Both the position numbers and the translations under genes were made by a program. Positions 56,812 through 64,000 of a stretch of 64,000 nt of DNA are shown here, one piece after another. How positions within the stretch are numbered: the first letter of the stretch is position 1; each line of letters begins with the position of its first letter. The stretch lies in assembly GCA_903827245.1 (NCBI GenBank), contig CAIKHO010000056.1:49604-113603 (forward strand), given 5' to 3'. The DNA is from an uncultured Opitutia bacterium (GTDB taxonomy: Bacteria; Verrucomicrobiota; Verrucomicrobiia; Opitutales; Opitutaceae). The notes below the pieces were generated by a model. The model was not told the origin of the DNA, did not search any database, and worked only from the letters and a program-made list of their open reading frames with translations.

Positions 56812-57636
56812 CTACTTGGCCGCAGGAACGGTGACGGCCTGCGCCGGCGGGGCGGCGGGGGCCGAGGACGAGTTCGGCGTAAAGGTCGGGACGGCGAACA
56901 GGCTGTCGGCAAACGCTTCGTTCAGCGTGACCTTGTCGAAGTTGACGGTCACGGAGCGCTCCTTGCCATCGGCCTGCTTGGTGGTGGTGATGACCTTTTT
57001 CGGAAACCGGATGCCGCCGGCCATGATCTCGCCCTCCTCGCGGATGGTGCTGCCCGAGCCGGTCTCGGTGAGAACGAGCCGGCCGGTGGCCTTGTCGAAA
57101 TACCGCAGGAAAACGATGCCGGGCTCATGGCGGAACGCGAGTTTCTGGCAGTCGACCCCGTTGACGTTGATCGAGCCGAGGTCGTCGACCTGGCCGCCGT
57201 TGCCCTCGAGGCCTCGGTAGAAGGCGAGATTCTCCCACGTATTGGCGCGGAGCATCTTGATCTGGTCCTTGGAAAGCAGGTCGACGCGCCAGCGGGAGGG
57301 ATCCTTGGGGTCCTGCACGCGACGCCAGGCATCGTAGGTATCCAAGGCCGTCACCTCCACCCGTTTGTCGGAAGTCGCCACGATGCGCTGCTGGTACGGC
57401 CGCTGGAAAATGATCTCGATCACGTAGTCCACCGGCTTGGCGCCCTCGGCCTGGTCCTCGATGGTGGACATGACGCCGGTGAAATGCACGGACTTCACCG
57501 CATTCAACGCGGCGTCCTGGCCCAGATAGGCGCGGGCCTTGCCGATCGTGGCGGCGGCATCGCCCCGGGCATTGGCCAGCGTGCTGAACAGGGCAACGAG
57601 GGCGGCAAAAAGGAATCGCGTGGTCTGGGTCGTCAT
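56812..57636 (-). CDS. LolA-like periplasmic protein
   Basis: Protein of 274 residues with a signal peptide (MTTQTTRFLFAALVALFSTLANA). The body has the beta-rich pattern of LolA/LppX-like folds: VKSVHFTGVMSTIEDQAEG, VIEIIFQRPYQQRIVATSD, YFDKATGRLVLTETGSGST and GGIRFPKKVITTTKQADGK. Such proteins carry or bind lipids in the periplasm; here the role is unproven. An Ala/Pro/Val-rich tail ends the protein. The gene is 70 bases downstream of guaA on the same strand. Confidence 0.68.
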   Translation of the reverse strand: MTTQTTRFLFAALVALFSTLANARGDAAATIGKARAYLGQDAALNAVKSVHFTGVMSTIEDQAEGAKPVDYVIEIIFQRPYQQRIVATSDKRVEVTALDTYDAWRRVQDPKDPSRWRVDLLSKDQIKMLRANTWENLAFYRGLEGNGGQVDDLGSINVNGVDCQKLAFRHEPGIVFLRYFDKATGRLVLTETGSGSTIREEGEIMAGGIRFPKKVITTTKQADGKERSVTVNFDKVTLNEAFADSLFAVPTFTPNSSSAPAAPPAQAVTVPAAK

Positions 57637-57706
57637 GGAGAAAGCGTGGCGTGGGGTGCGGCTACTCTGAAATTTCGGTTCAGCATCGCAATGGCAAAAC
57701 GGGAGG

Positions 57707-59245
57707 CTACTCCCACTCGATGGTGGCGGGCGGCTTGGAGCTCACATCGAAGACGACCCGGCTGACGCCGCGCACCTCGTTGGTAATGCGGCTGGAGATC
57801 TTCTGCACGAGGTCATGCGGCAGCTTCGCCCAGTCGGCGGTCATGGCATCGATGCTTTCGACCACGCGCAGGGCGATCACGTAGTCGTAGGTGCGTTCGT
57901 CGCCGAACACCCCGACCGTGCGTACCGGCAGGAACACGCAGAACGACTGCCACACCTTGTAATAGTAGCCGGACGCCATCATCTCCTCCTGGAGCACAGC
58001 GTCGGCATTGCGGAGGATCTCGAGGTTTTCCGGCGTGATGCCGCCCATCACCCGCACGCCGAGGCCCGGGCCGGGAAACGGCTGGCGCCAGACCACTTCC
58101 CGGGGCAGTTTCAGGGCGGAGCCGACTGCGCGGACCTCATCCTTGAAAAGTTCGCGGAGCGGCTCGACCAGCTTGAGCTTCATGCGCTCGGGCAGGCCGC
58201 CGACGTTGTGGTGGGTCTTGATGAGGGAGGCGGGATTGTTGCCGATCGAGACGCTCTCGATGACATCGGGATAGAGCGTGCCCTGCGCGAGAAACTCGGC
58301 GTGACCGATGGACTTGAGGGACTTTTCGAACACTTCGACGAAGGTGCGGCCGATGATTTTGCGCTTCTGTTCCGGCTCGGTGACACCCTTCAGCCGGCGG
58401 AGGAACGTGGCCGACGCATCCACGACCCGGAGATCGATGTGGAAGTTCCGCTGGTAAAGCGACTCGACGTAGGCGCGCTCGCCCTTTCGCAGCAGGCCGT
58501 TGTCCACAAAGACGCAGGTAAGCTGCCGGCCGATCGCCTTGTGCAGCAGGGCCGCCGCGACCGAGGAATCGACGCCGCCGGACAGCCCAAGGATGACGCG
58601 CGATTTGCCGACCTGTGCGCGGATGCGCGCCACCGCCTGCGCGATGAAATCGCGCGTGGTCCAGTCCTGCCGCGCCCCGCAGATGCCAAGCAGGAAGTTG
58701 CGTATCATGTCCGTGCCGCGCTCGGTATGAAAGACCTCGGGATGGAACTGGATGCCGTAGAAGCGGCGCTTGGCGTCCTCGATGCCGGAGAACGGCGAGT
58801 TCTCGGAGATGGCCGTGGCCCGGAAGCCGGGCGGGAGCTTCGTGAGCTTGTCGCCGTGGGAATTCCAGATGCGCAGGCGGCGCGGCAGGCCGGCGAAGAG
58901 CCGGCCGGGTTGCTTGATCGTGAGATGACCGTGGCCGTATTCGCGCTCCTTGCTGTGCGCGACCTTGCCGCCCAGGAAATGCCCCATGAGCTGCACGCCG
59001 TAACAGATGCCCAGGACCGGCACGCCCAGCGTGAAGATGGCGGGATCCGGGTGCGGAGCCTTCTTCGCGTAGACGCTCTGGGGGCCGCCGGAAAGGATGA
59101 TGCCGATGACGCCCTCCTCCCGCAGTTTTGCCGCCGGGGTCGAATAATGGTAGATCTTCGAATAAACCTGACACTCGCGGATGCGGCGCGCGATGACCTG
59201 GGTGAGCTGGGAACCGAAGTCTAGGACGGCGATGGTCTGTGGCAT
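57707..59245 (-). CDS. guaA: GMP synthase (glutamine-hydrolysing)
   Basis: Protein of 512 residues from ATG 59245. The glutaminase domain has Cys81 in [14 protein letters not shown] and His/Glu in [14 protein letters not shown]. The ATP-pyrophosphatase part has [16 protein letters not shown], and the C-terminal dimer domain ends PPATIEWE. It turns XMP into GMP. An upstream in-frame extension of 98 residues is not supported. Confidence 0.97.
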   Translation of the reverse strand: MPQTIAVLDFGSQLTQVIARRIRECQVYSKIYHYSTPAAKLREEGVIGIILSGGPQSVYAKKAPHPDPAIFTLGVPVLGICYGVQLMGHFLGGKVAHSKEREYGHGHLTIKQPGRLFAGLPRRLRIWNSHGDKLTKLPPGFRATAISENSPFSGIEDAKRRFYGIQFHPEVFHTERGTDMIRNFLLGICGARQDWTTRDFIAQAVARIRAQVGKSRVILGLSGGVDSSVAAALLHKAIGRQLTCVFVDNGLLRKGERAYVESLYQRNFHIDLRVVDASATFLRRLKGVTEPEQKRKIIGRTFVEVFEKSLKSIGHAEFLAQGTLYPDVIESVSIGNNPASLIKTHHNVGGLPERMKLKLVEPLRELFKDEVRAVGSALKLPREVVWRQPFPGPGLGVRVMGGITPENLEILRNADAVLQEEMMASGYYYKVWQSFCVFLPVRTVGVFGDERTYDYVIALRVVESIDAMTADWAKLPHDLVQKISSRITNEVRGVSRVVFDVSSKPPATIEWE

Positions 59246-59456
59246 GTGCGGCTTGGGAAGGGGACAGCACAACCCGGACCGCCAAACAACCGCAAGAGTG
59301 ATTCTTGCGGTTGAGCACCCTGTGCCGGGACCGGTACAATCCGGCATGTCGTCGCCTTGTTGTGCCGGCCTTCTTGCAAAAAATGAGCGTGAGTTGGCGC
59401 CGGATGCTCCTAATGTCGCGCTCGTTTCCTCGATGCACGATGCAGCGCTCAAATCC

Positions 59457-60134
59457 ATGCAGCGAAAAATGCGACGCGCGCTCCTCGTCGTTGTGCTGGC
59501 GCTGGGCGCGGGCGGTGCATCGCAGGCCCAAACCATCATTACCTACGGCAGCTTGAGCGGATTCAACACTGCCCTCGGCGCGGCGCCCATGACGGTCGAG
59601 GATTTCACGGGGACCAGCCACTTTCCGATTCCGAGCGGGGTGCTGAACTCACTGACCAACCTGCCGGGCATCGGCATTTTTCCCGGCACGATCCAGCCGG
59701 GGGTGACCTATTCGACCCCGGTCACCTCGGGTCTTTTCTTCAACATCGACGCCGGCGGCGGCTTCACCGGCGGTTTCCTGGATAACGCGGCCGTCGGTAC
59801 TGGTCCGCTGACGATCACGTTCGATTCTCCGGCTGGCGCATTCGGATTCGACACCGACAACCTGATCGTCGCCCCCTTCACCATCACGATCAATTTCACT
59901 TCCGGTTCACCCTACAACAATTCGTTCAGTGTTTCGAGCTCCACCCCGACATTTTTCGGATTTCAAAGCACCAGCGCCAACATCACCTCCGTCGTGATTG
60001 GCGGCGGCAGCGGCCCCCACAGTTTCGCGATCGACAACTTCCGGTTCACCAGCGTGCCGGAACCAAGCACGTTCTGGCTGATCGGTGGCGGGCTGGCCGC
60101 GCTGTTGGGTTTGCGCCGCCGCCATCGGGCCTGA
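59457..60134 (+). CDS. PEP-CTERM-sorted secreted protein
   Basis: Protein of 225 residues from ATG 59457. An N-terminal signal ([20 protein letters not shown]) precedes a beta-rich, Gly/Thr/Ser-rich body ([35 protein letters not shown]), then the sorting signal [20 protein letters not shown] with a basic end RRRHRA. PEP-CTERM proteins are anchored and processed by an exosortase, often with exopolysaccharide. No exosortase gene is in the window. The start is one of two nearby ATGs (59457, 59469). Confidence 0.85.
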   Translation: MQRKMRRALLVVVLALGAGGASQAQTIITYGSLSGFNTALGAAPMTVEDFTGTSHFPIPSGVLNSLTNLPGIGIFPGTIQPGVTYSTPVTSGLFFNIDAGGGFTGGFLDNAAVGTGPLTITFDSPAGAFGFDTDNLIVAPFTITINFTSGSPYNNSFSVSSSTPTFFGFQSTSANITSVVIGGGSGPHSFAIDNFRFTSVPEPSTFWLIGGGLAALLGLRRRHRA

Positions 60135-60170
60135 GCCGGAGTAATTCCGTTGCGGGAGCCTGCTCGGAAT

Positions 60171-60196
60171 CCGCCGCCCGGAGGTCGGCGGCCACC
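60171..60196. repeat. Half-copy of the hisB-type hairpin
   Basis: CCGCCGCCCGGAGGTCGGCG followed by GCCACC matches one arm of the element at 53354-53452. It lies between the PEP-CTERM gene and its convergent neighbour. The facing arm is missing. Confidence 0.65.
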
Positions 60197-60255
60197 GGGC
60201 CTGCTGGTATGAATTGGCCGGCAGGCTACTGCACAAAACCCAGCGGCCGTTGGTA

Positions 60256-61257
60256 TTATTTGCCGCTCATGACCTGGCGGGCCATTTCCATGCTCTTTCT
60301 GGTTTGCTCCAGCCGGGTGGTCTGGGCCTGCCGCAACGCCGCGACCTGCTCCGGCGACAGAAAGGTGGCCGCCCGGTCGGCGATCTGGCTCTGCAGCTGG
60401 GCCTGCTCCTGGAAATAGGTGTCCATGGCGGGGCCGTTCATGATGGTCTGCGGATCGGTGTTGGTCGGGTCGGTGAAATTTCCGCTGAAGATGACGTTCT
60501 TGCGCGCGTCCGACATGACGGTGGCGAGGGCGTTCGACTGCTCCGCGGTCATCGGCTGGCCGGCGTTGGCCAGACTCGTCCCCAGGGCGGTCACTTGCGC
60601 GCGCAACGGTTGCTGCACGACATAATCCTGATAGGTGGCATAGGTCGCGTCATTCCCAAAAAAATCACGGATCTTCGCCTCGGAGGCGGCGTTCGCGTCC
60701 TTGATCTGCTGCACGACCGCGGCACGTTCGTCGGCGCTGAGGTTGCCGGACATCATCTTCAGGCCCGTGTCGATCGTGAGCATTTGTTTGTCCGACAGGA
60801 GGTCGATGAAACGGGTTCGATCCTCCGGCGAAAGCCCGAGCTGGTTCATCAAGTCGGCGAACCGGCGCTCAAGGCCCGCCTTCTGGGTGCGCACCATCAT
60901 CTCGCGCATCACGGGGGTGTTCAGCATGGCGGAGGCCATCGCGCCGAACGACTTGGCCTTGGTCGGGTCGGCGGCCGGCGAGGATGGCGGCGAGGGTGCA
61001 ACCGGCGCCGGGACGGCAGCCCGCTGCGCCTCCAACTCGGCCACGCGGGCGCGGAGGGCGTCGTTCCGGGCCTGCAAGGTCTCGGCCGAGACCGCTTGGG
61101 CGGACCGCACGCGCAACTGCGCGATCTCCGTCTCGGCCGCCATGAGGTCACGCCAGAGGCGTGCCGCCCAATACGCCAGCCCCGCGGTGACGAGCGCCAG
61201 GACGACCAGCGCAACATGGACGAAGCGGAACGGAGTGGCCTTGGGGGTATCGTTCAT
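60256..61257 (-). CDS. Hypothetical membrane-anchored helical protein
   Basis: Protein of 333 residues from ATG 61257. One N-terminal transmembrane helix (FVHVALVVLALVTAGLAYWA) is followed by a coiled coil (LMAAETEIAQLRVRSAQAV to ARVAELEAQRA), a Pro/Ser-rich linker and a long helical domain with repeated LSPEDR, LSADER and LSPEQV turns. That pattern resembles LTxxQ/Spy-like periplasmic helical proteins, but membership is uncertain. No catalytic motif is seen. Confidence 0.65.
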   Translation of the reverse strand: MNDTPKATPFRFVHVALVVLALVTAGLAYWAARLWRDLMAAETEIAQLRVRSAQAVSAETLQARNDALRARVAELEAQRAAVPAPVAPSPPSSPAADPTKAKSFGAMASAMLNTPVMREMMVRTQKAGLERRFADLMNQLGLSPEDRTRFIDLLSDKQMLTIDTGLKMMSGNLSADERAAVVQQIKDANAASEAKIRDFFGNDATYATYQDYVVQQPLRAQVTALGTSLANAGQPMTAEQSNALATVMSDARKNVIFSGNFTDPTNTDPQTIMNGPAMDTYFQEQAQLQSQIADRAATFLSPEQVAALRQAQTTRLEQTRKSMEMARQVMSGK

Positions 61258-61431
61258 GGGGCGGGCAATCGGATGGAGCGGCGGACGGACAGGCAAAGAG
61301 TAAAAGCGGGGCCACACATGACCAAGCTCTTTCCCTCCAGATGGTACACGCCCCGCTCGCGGAAAGTTACAACCCGGGTCCGGAGAGGGCGCAGGCAGCC
61401 AGCACTCATCATCGCAGCGCCACCCCGCCTC

Positions 61432-62598
61432 TTATTTCAAGCTGGTTTCAATCACCCAGGCCAGCCTCCAGCCGGCGAGGAGCAATTCGCGCTGGATGAG
61501 CGGGGCGGCCCAGCCGTCGTAATCCTCGGACGGGTCCTTCGGCACGGCGGACCCATGAAAGGTGCGGGCAGGCCCCTTCTCTGCCGCGGGCGCAACGGGC
61601 GGGAACGGCACCTTGAATTGATCGTGGGCCTGCTGCGCGAGCGGCAGGATCTCGCTGGCCCAGGCTTCCCAATCCGGCACGGGCACGGCCCCAGGTGCCT
61701 TCGGCTTGGGCTGCCATTGAACGGGCTCGTATTTCGGATCGGCGAGCAGCGCAGCGAGCATGAGCGGATCGCGCGACTTGGCGCCCAATGACTTTTCCCA
61801 GGCAGCGAAAGCCCGGGCGGGAATGTCGTAGTCCCAGGCATGGTGCAGGTTGCCCGGCCGGCCAGAGTAAAGGGGCGATACTGAGACTGGCACATCGAGA
61901 TCGTTTCCACCGGTGTCGGCGAGGACCAGATGCTGGTCCAGATTGGCCTGCGTCGGCACCACCGGCGTGCCGTCCGGCTTGAAATACTCCGAGCCCACAT
62001 GCAGCGGCTGGTGGAGATCCCCGGTGAAATGAATGAGGAGCACCAAGGCCATGGCGGGCGTGATCCCGCGTCCGTCGTCGGCCGCCGGACCCTTCAGGCA
62101 CTGTTCGCAATAGCGGAGGGTCTGGACGATGTCGTACTGATTCGTTCCGACCTTGCCCAAGGCATACGTAAGATCGGAGCCGGGACCGATCGGGATGTCG
62201 GTGAAGTGGTAGTTGTGATGATAACGGCCCGACGCCCGGTCGAGATTCTTGGCGTAGTAAGCCTTGATGTACCCGGCCAAACTGTCGGGCCAGCCCTTGA
62301 GTTTGACGAGTTCATCGGGGTTGGCGTGAAACTTTCCGGTGGGGAGATCCCAGTCCTTGATGTCATCGGGGATCGTGGCGGCGGCGGCGAAAGAAAGATT
62401 GCCGAGAAGCTGCCGGGCGGCGGCGAGCGCGGCGGACGCGCGCGCGGCCTCGACCTTGTCGGGTGACTTGGCCCGGGCAGCGAGCAGGTCCTCGGCGAGG
62501 GCGCCGACGAACTGGTGACCCGGACCACTGAACGCGGCCGCCGGCTGGAGGCAGGCCGTGGAAACCATCAGAATCGCAAGCAGGCGAAAGGAGTTCAT
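61432..62598 (-). CDS. S1/P1-type nuclease
   Basis: Protein of 388 residues from ATG 62598 with a signal peptide (MNSFRLLAILMVSTACLQPAAA). Zinc-ligand segments of S1/P1 nucleases are present: FSGPGHQFVGALAEDLL at the mature start, YHHNYHFTDIPIG, LIHFTGDLHQPLHVGSEYF, DTGGNDLDV and NLHHAWDYD. These secreted three-zinc enzymes cut single-stranded nucleic acids and 3' nucleotides. The usual N-terminal Trp is replaced by Phe. It is likely periplasmic or extracellular and may serve nutrient scavenging. Confidence 0.9.
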   Translation of the reverse strand: MNSFRLLAILMVSTACLQPAAAFSGPGHQFVGALAEDLLAARAKSPDKVEAARASAALAAARQLLGNLSFAAAATIPDDIKDWDLPTGKFHANPDELVKLKGWPDSLAGYIKAYYAKNLDRASGRYHHNYHFTDIPIGPGSDLTYALGKVGTNQYDIVQTLRYCEQCLKGPAADDGRGITPAMALVLLIHFTGDLHQPLHVGSEYFKPDGTPVVPTQANLDQHLVLADTGGNDLDVPVSVSPLYSGRPGNLHHAWDYDIPARAFAAWEKSLGAKSRDPLMLAALLADPKYEPVQWQPKPKAPGAVPVPDWEAWASEILPLAQQAHDQFKVPFPPVAPAAEKGPARTFHGSAVPKDPSEDYDGWAAPLIQRELLLAGWRLAWVIETSLK

Positions 62599-62826
62599 GG
62601 ACGCAGGAATAGCCGCAAGCACAGGCCGCCGGGCGCAAAAAGTCACGGTCGAACCCGGTCTTCACGCCGATGTCACCGTCGAACTGCCGCCTGCGGCGCC
62701 AGACGCCAGCAAAGGCCCGGCCCTTCCCGGCAAAGAACCGTCGGCCGATTCTGCAAACCGTGAAATTGGGCAACGCGCTACTGATGGCTCGCCGCGGCGC
62801 GTGAATTCCTTCAACTCGGGGGTCGT

Positions 62827-63486
62827 ATGCCCCGCCCCATTGTCCGTCTCATCCGCGTCACCGGCCAGCTGGCGCTCCTCGGAAGCGCCTGTTACCTGCT
62901 CTGCGCCTCACCCCAGGTCAACGCGACGGCGAAGAGCCTGAATCAAATCTTCACGCCGGACCTCCAGCCCGCGGGACTCCTTTCGATCAGCCCGCTGGTG
63001 GAGGACAGCCGCATCGCCAACAGCGAGGAACTGCAGTTTGACCTGGGCGTGACGCGTTGGGCGGAAGTGGCGTTTTACCACGGACTGCGGCCACGGGAGG
63101 AAATCGGCAGCGTGGAGTTCGGCCTCCTGAACAAAGGTCCCCACCTGCTGACCGTGGGCGCGGTGAACTGGTCCTCGCGGGGCGGCGGGGTGCAGCCCCT
63201 GCTGGAGTACGGGTACTACCGGGAGAAGGACCAGTTTATCATCGGCGGCATCCATGCCGCGCGGCGCAACGAACTGGTGCTGGGGTACACGCACCAGCTC
63301 ACGGACCGGCTCCAGCTGGCGTTCGACTACCAATCGGGCCCGGGCAATTCCGCCACGGCGGGCTTCACGTACAACCTGACGCCCACCCTGCAAATCAACC
63401 CCGCGGCCTACCTCACCAACACCCGCCCGCAGCGCGCCCTCGGCTACCTGCTCCTGACCTGGAACCTCCCGCTCTGGCACGAGTGA
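62827..63486 (+). CDS. Hypothetical exported beta-rich protein
   Basis: Protein of 219 residues with an N-terminal hydrophobic segment (VTGQLALLGSACYLLCAS). The remainder alternates short beta-strand-like segments (AEVAFYHGLRPREEIGSVEF, LLEYGYYREKDQFIIGGIHA, LVLGYTHQLTDRLQLAFDYQ, ATAGFTYNLTPTLQINPAAY) and ends in aromatic residues (LTWNLPLWHE). This looks like a small outer-membrane barrel, but no family was recognised. An overlapping upstream frame exists but lacks support. Confidence 0.6.
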   Translation: MPRPIVRLIRVTGQLALLGSACYLLCASPQVNATAKSLNQIFTPDLQPAGLLSISPLVEDSRIANSEELQFDLGVTRWAEVAFYHGLRPREEIGSVEFGLLNKGPHLLTVGAVNWSSRGGGVQPLLEYGYYREKDQFIIGGIHAARRNELVLGYTHQLTDRLQLAFDYQSGPGNSATAGFTYNLTPTLQINPAAYLTNTRPQRALGYLLLTWNLPLWHE

Positions 63487-63522
63487 GCGTGGGCCACCGG
63501 CTCCACAACCACGCCACCACGC

Positions 63523-63859
63523 TCAAGGATCCGAGACATTCGCTCCCGGAAAGTTAGCTGGAAAGAGATTCCGCTTGGGATCAAACTCCAGATTCCGGTC
63601 GTTCGGGACGGGGTTGAAGTAGTAAAGGAACTGCATCGCACCATTCGCAGGAGAGAAACGAAAGTCGCCGATGACCTTCGCATAGTTGGCCGAGATGATG
63701 TTGCCGTTTTCGTCGAGTTTCACGCGCGTGCGCAAAAAGAACCCCACATTGTCCCGCAAGGTCGTCGGGGAATAGGTGTTCGCAGTGTAATGCCATGTCG
63801 GCTGATAACCGTCTACCGGAGCTTCGTGCGGCAATTTCATTTTACTGTAGGCTAGGAAG
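63523..63859 (-). pseudogene. Conserved hypothetical gene cut by an IS element
   Basis: The frame encodes the C-terminal part of a larger protein (GYQPTWHYTANTYSPTTLRD, FLRTRVKLDENGNIISANYA, LYYFNPVPNDRNLEFDPK, ending GANVSDP). Reading continues for a few codons into the IS end at 63860 onward, which would supply a false ATG (MRASGHFLAYS). The 5' part of the gene must lie beyond the element, outside the window. The function is unknown; the segment resembles conserved tails of large proteins in Verrucomicrobia. Confidence 0.7.
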
Positions 63860-63884
63860 TGACCTGACGCACGCAAACTGAGCC
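63860..63884 (+). mobile_element. Probable left end of an IS3-type element
   Basis: TGACCTGACGCACGCAAACT and following bases begin with TG, as IS3-family ends do, and lie 64 bases before a transposase start. The interrupted gene reads up to exactly this point. The right end is outside the window, so the inverted repeat cannot be checked here. Confidence 0.6.
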
Positions 63885-63923
63885 ATCGCTAATAAGAGAC
63901 TGGGCATCCAAAAAAGGACCCAG

Positions 63924-64000
63924 ATGCCAAAAGGAAAAGGAAAGCGACACACCCCGGAGCAGATCGTATCGATCCTGCGCCGGTCGGAGAGCGGCGAGAC
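63924..64000 (+). CDS. IS3-family transposase OrfA, partial at window edge
   Basis: The frame starts at ATG 63924 and reads MPKGKGKRHTPEQIVSILRR before running off the window end. The segment HTPEQIVSILRRSESGE matches the helix-turn-helix start of IS3-family OrfA proteins. A frameshift-linked OrfB is expected beyond the window. Confidence 0.8.
   Translation, partial: MPKGKGKRHTPEQIVSILRRSESGE

Noticed and set aside
57701..57714. GGGAG-GCTA-CTCCC hairpin at the guaA stop
   Set aside because: A 5-bp stem is too short to separate from chance in this GC-rich DNA.
62558..62941. A 127-codon plus-strand frame overlapping the start of the beta-rich protein
   Set aside because: It begins inside the nuclease signal-peptide region, is low-complexity and has no support beyond being open.

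Overview
The window is a GC-rich (roughly two-thirds GC) bacterial chromosome segment that looks like Verrucomicrobiota, most likely the Opitutaceae. The signs are DUF1592/DUF1588 cytochrome-type proteins paired with a DUF1552 protein (a Planctomycetes/Verrucomicrobia signature), an Opitutus-like CE15 esterase, a PEP-CTERM protein, a large SecA, many secreted plant-polysaccharide enzymes, weak Shine-Dalgarno sequences and frequent GTG/TTG starts. This placement is inferred from gene content; no rRNA or tRNA gene was seen.

Layout. 1-17 kb is mainly an extracytoplasmic carbohydrate region: a DUF1592 haem protein, a lipoprotein hydrolase, a CE15-type esterase, an oligogalacturonate lyase (PL22), a large Tat-exported hydrolase-like protein of unclear family, a CE1-like esterase, an MHS-type transporter, a membrane glycosyltransferase-like protein and a GH106-like alpha-L-rhamnosidase. 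17-25 kb holds the DUF1592/DUF1552 pair, a 16-repeat secreted WD40 protein and another esterase. 25-31.5 kb carries two transporters, an aldo/keto reductase, an L-rhamnose isomerase-type enzyme and a malate/lactate dehydrogenase-family enzyme. 31.6-38.6 kb has lnt, secA and a GH28 pectinase. 38.8-39.6 kb is a higBA toxin-antitoxin pair with palindromes in front of it. 40-60 kb is mostly housekeeping: UDP-glucuronate decarboxylase, tgt, trpG/pabA, nrdR, a HIT protein, dprA, nnrED, acpS, pdxJ, gltA, hisDCBH and guaA. 59-64 kb ends with a PEP-CTERM protein, an S1/P1 nuclease, a small beta-rich protein, and an IS3-type element that has cut a conserved hypothetical gene.

How the genes fit together. 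CE15 esterase, PL22 lyase, GH28, GH106, several esterases, L-rhamnose isomerase, aldo/keto reductase and Ldh2-type dehydrogenase together suggest growth on pectin (including rhamnogalacturonan) and glucuronoxylan. The genes are scattered over about 36 kb rather than forming one tight locus.

The most unusual structural feature is the intergenic DNA. At least eight families of long imperfect inverted repeats lie between genes, often right at or over stop codons. Some recur in opposite orientation with a conserved loop. They look like mobile or duplicated hairpin elements that may have been recruited as terminators. Other points worth checking are a Tgt without the usual zinc cysteines, a perfect 25-bp palindrome before the rhamnose isomerase gene, two tandem palindromes before higBA, and shared Gly/Ala/Pro-rich insertions in three unrelated secreted proteins.
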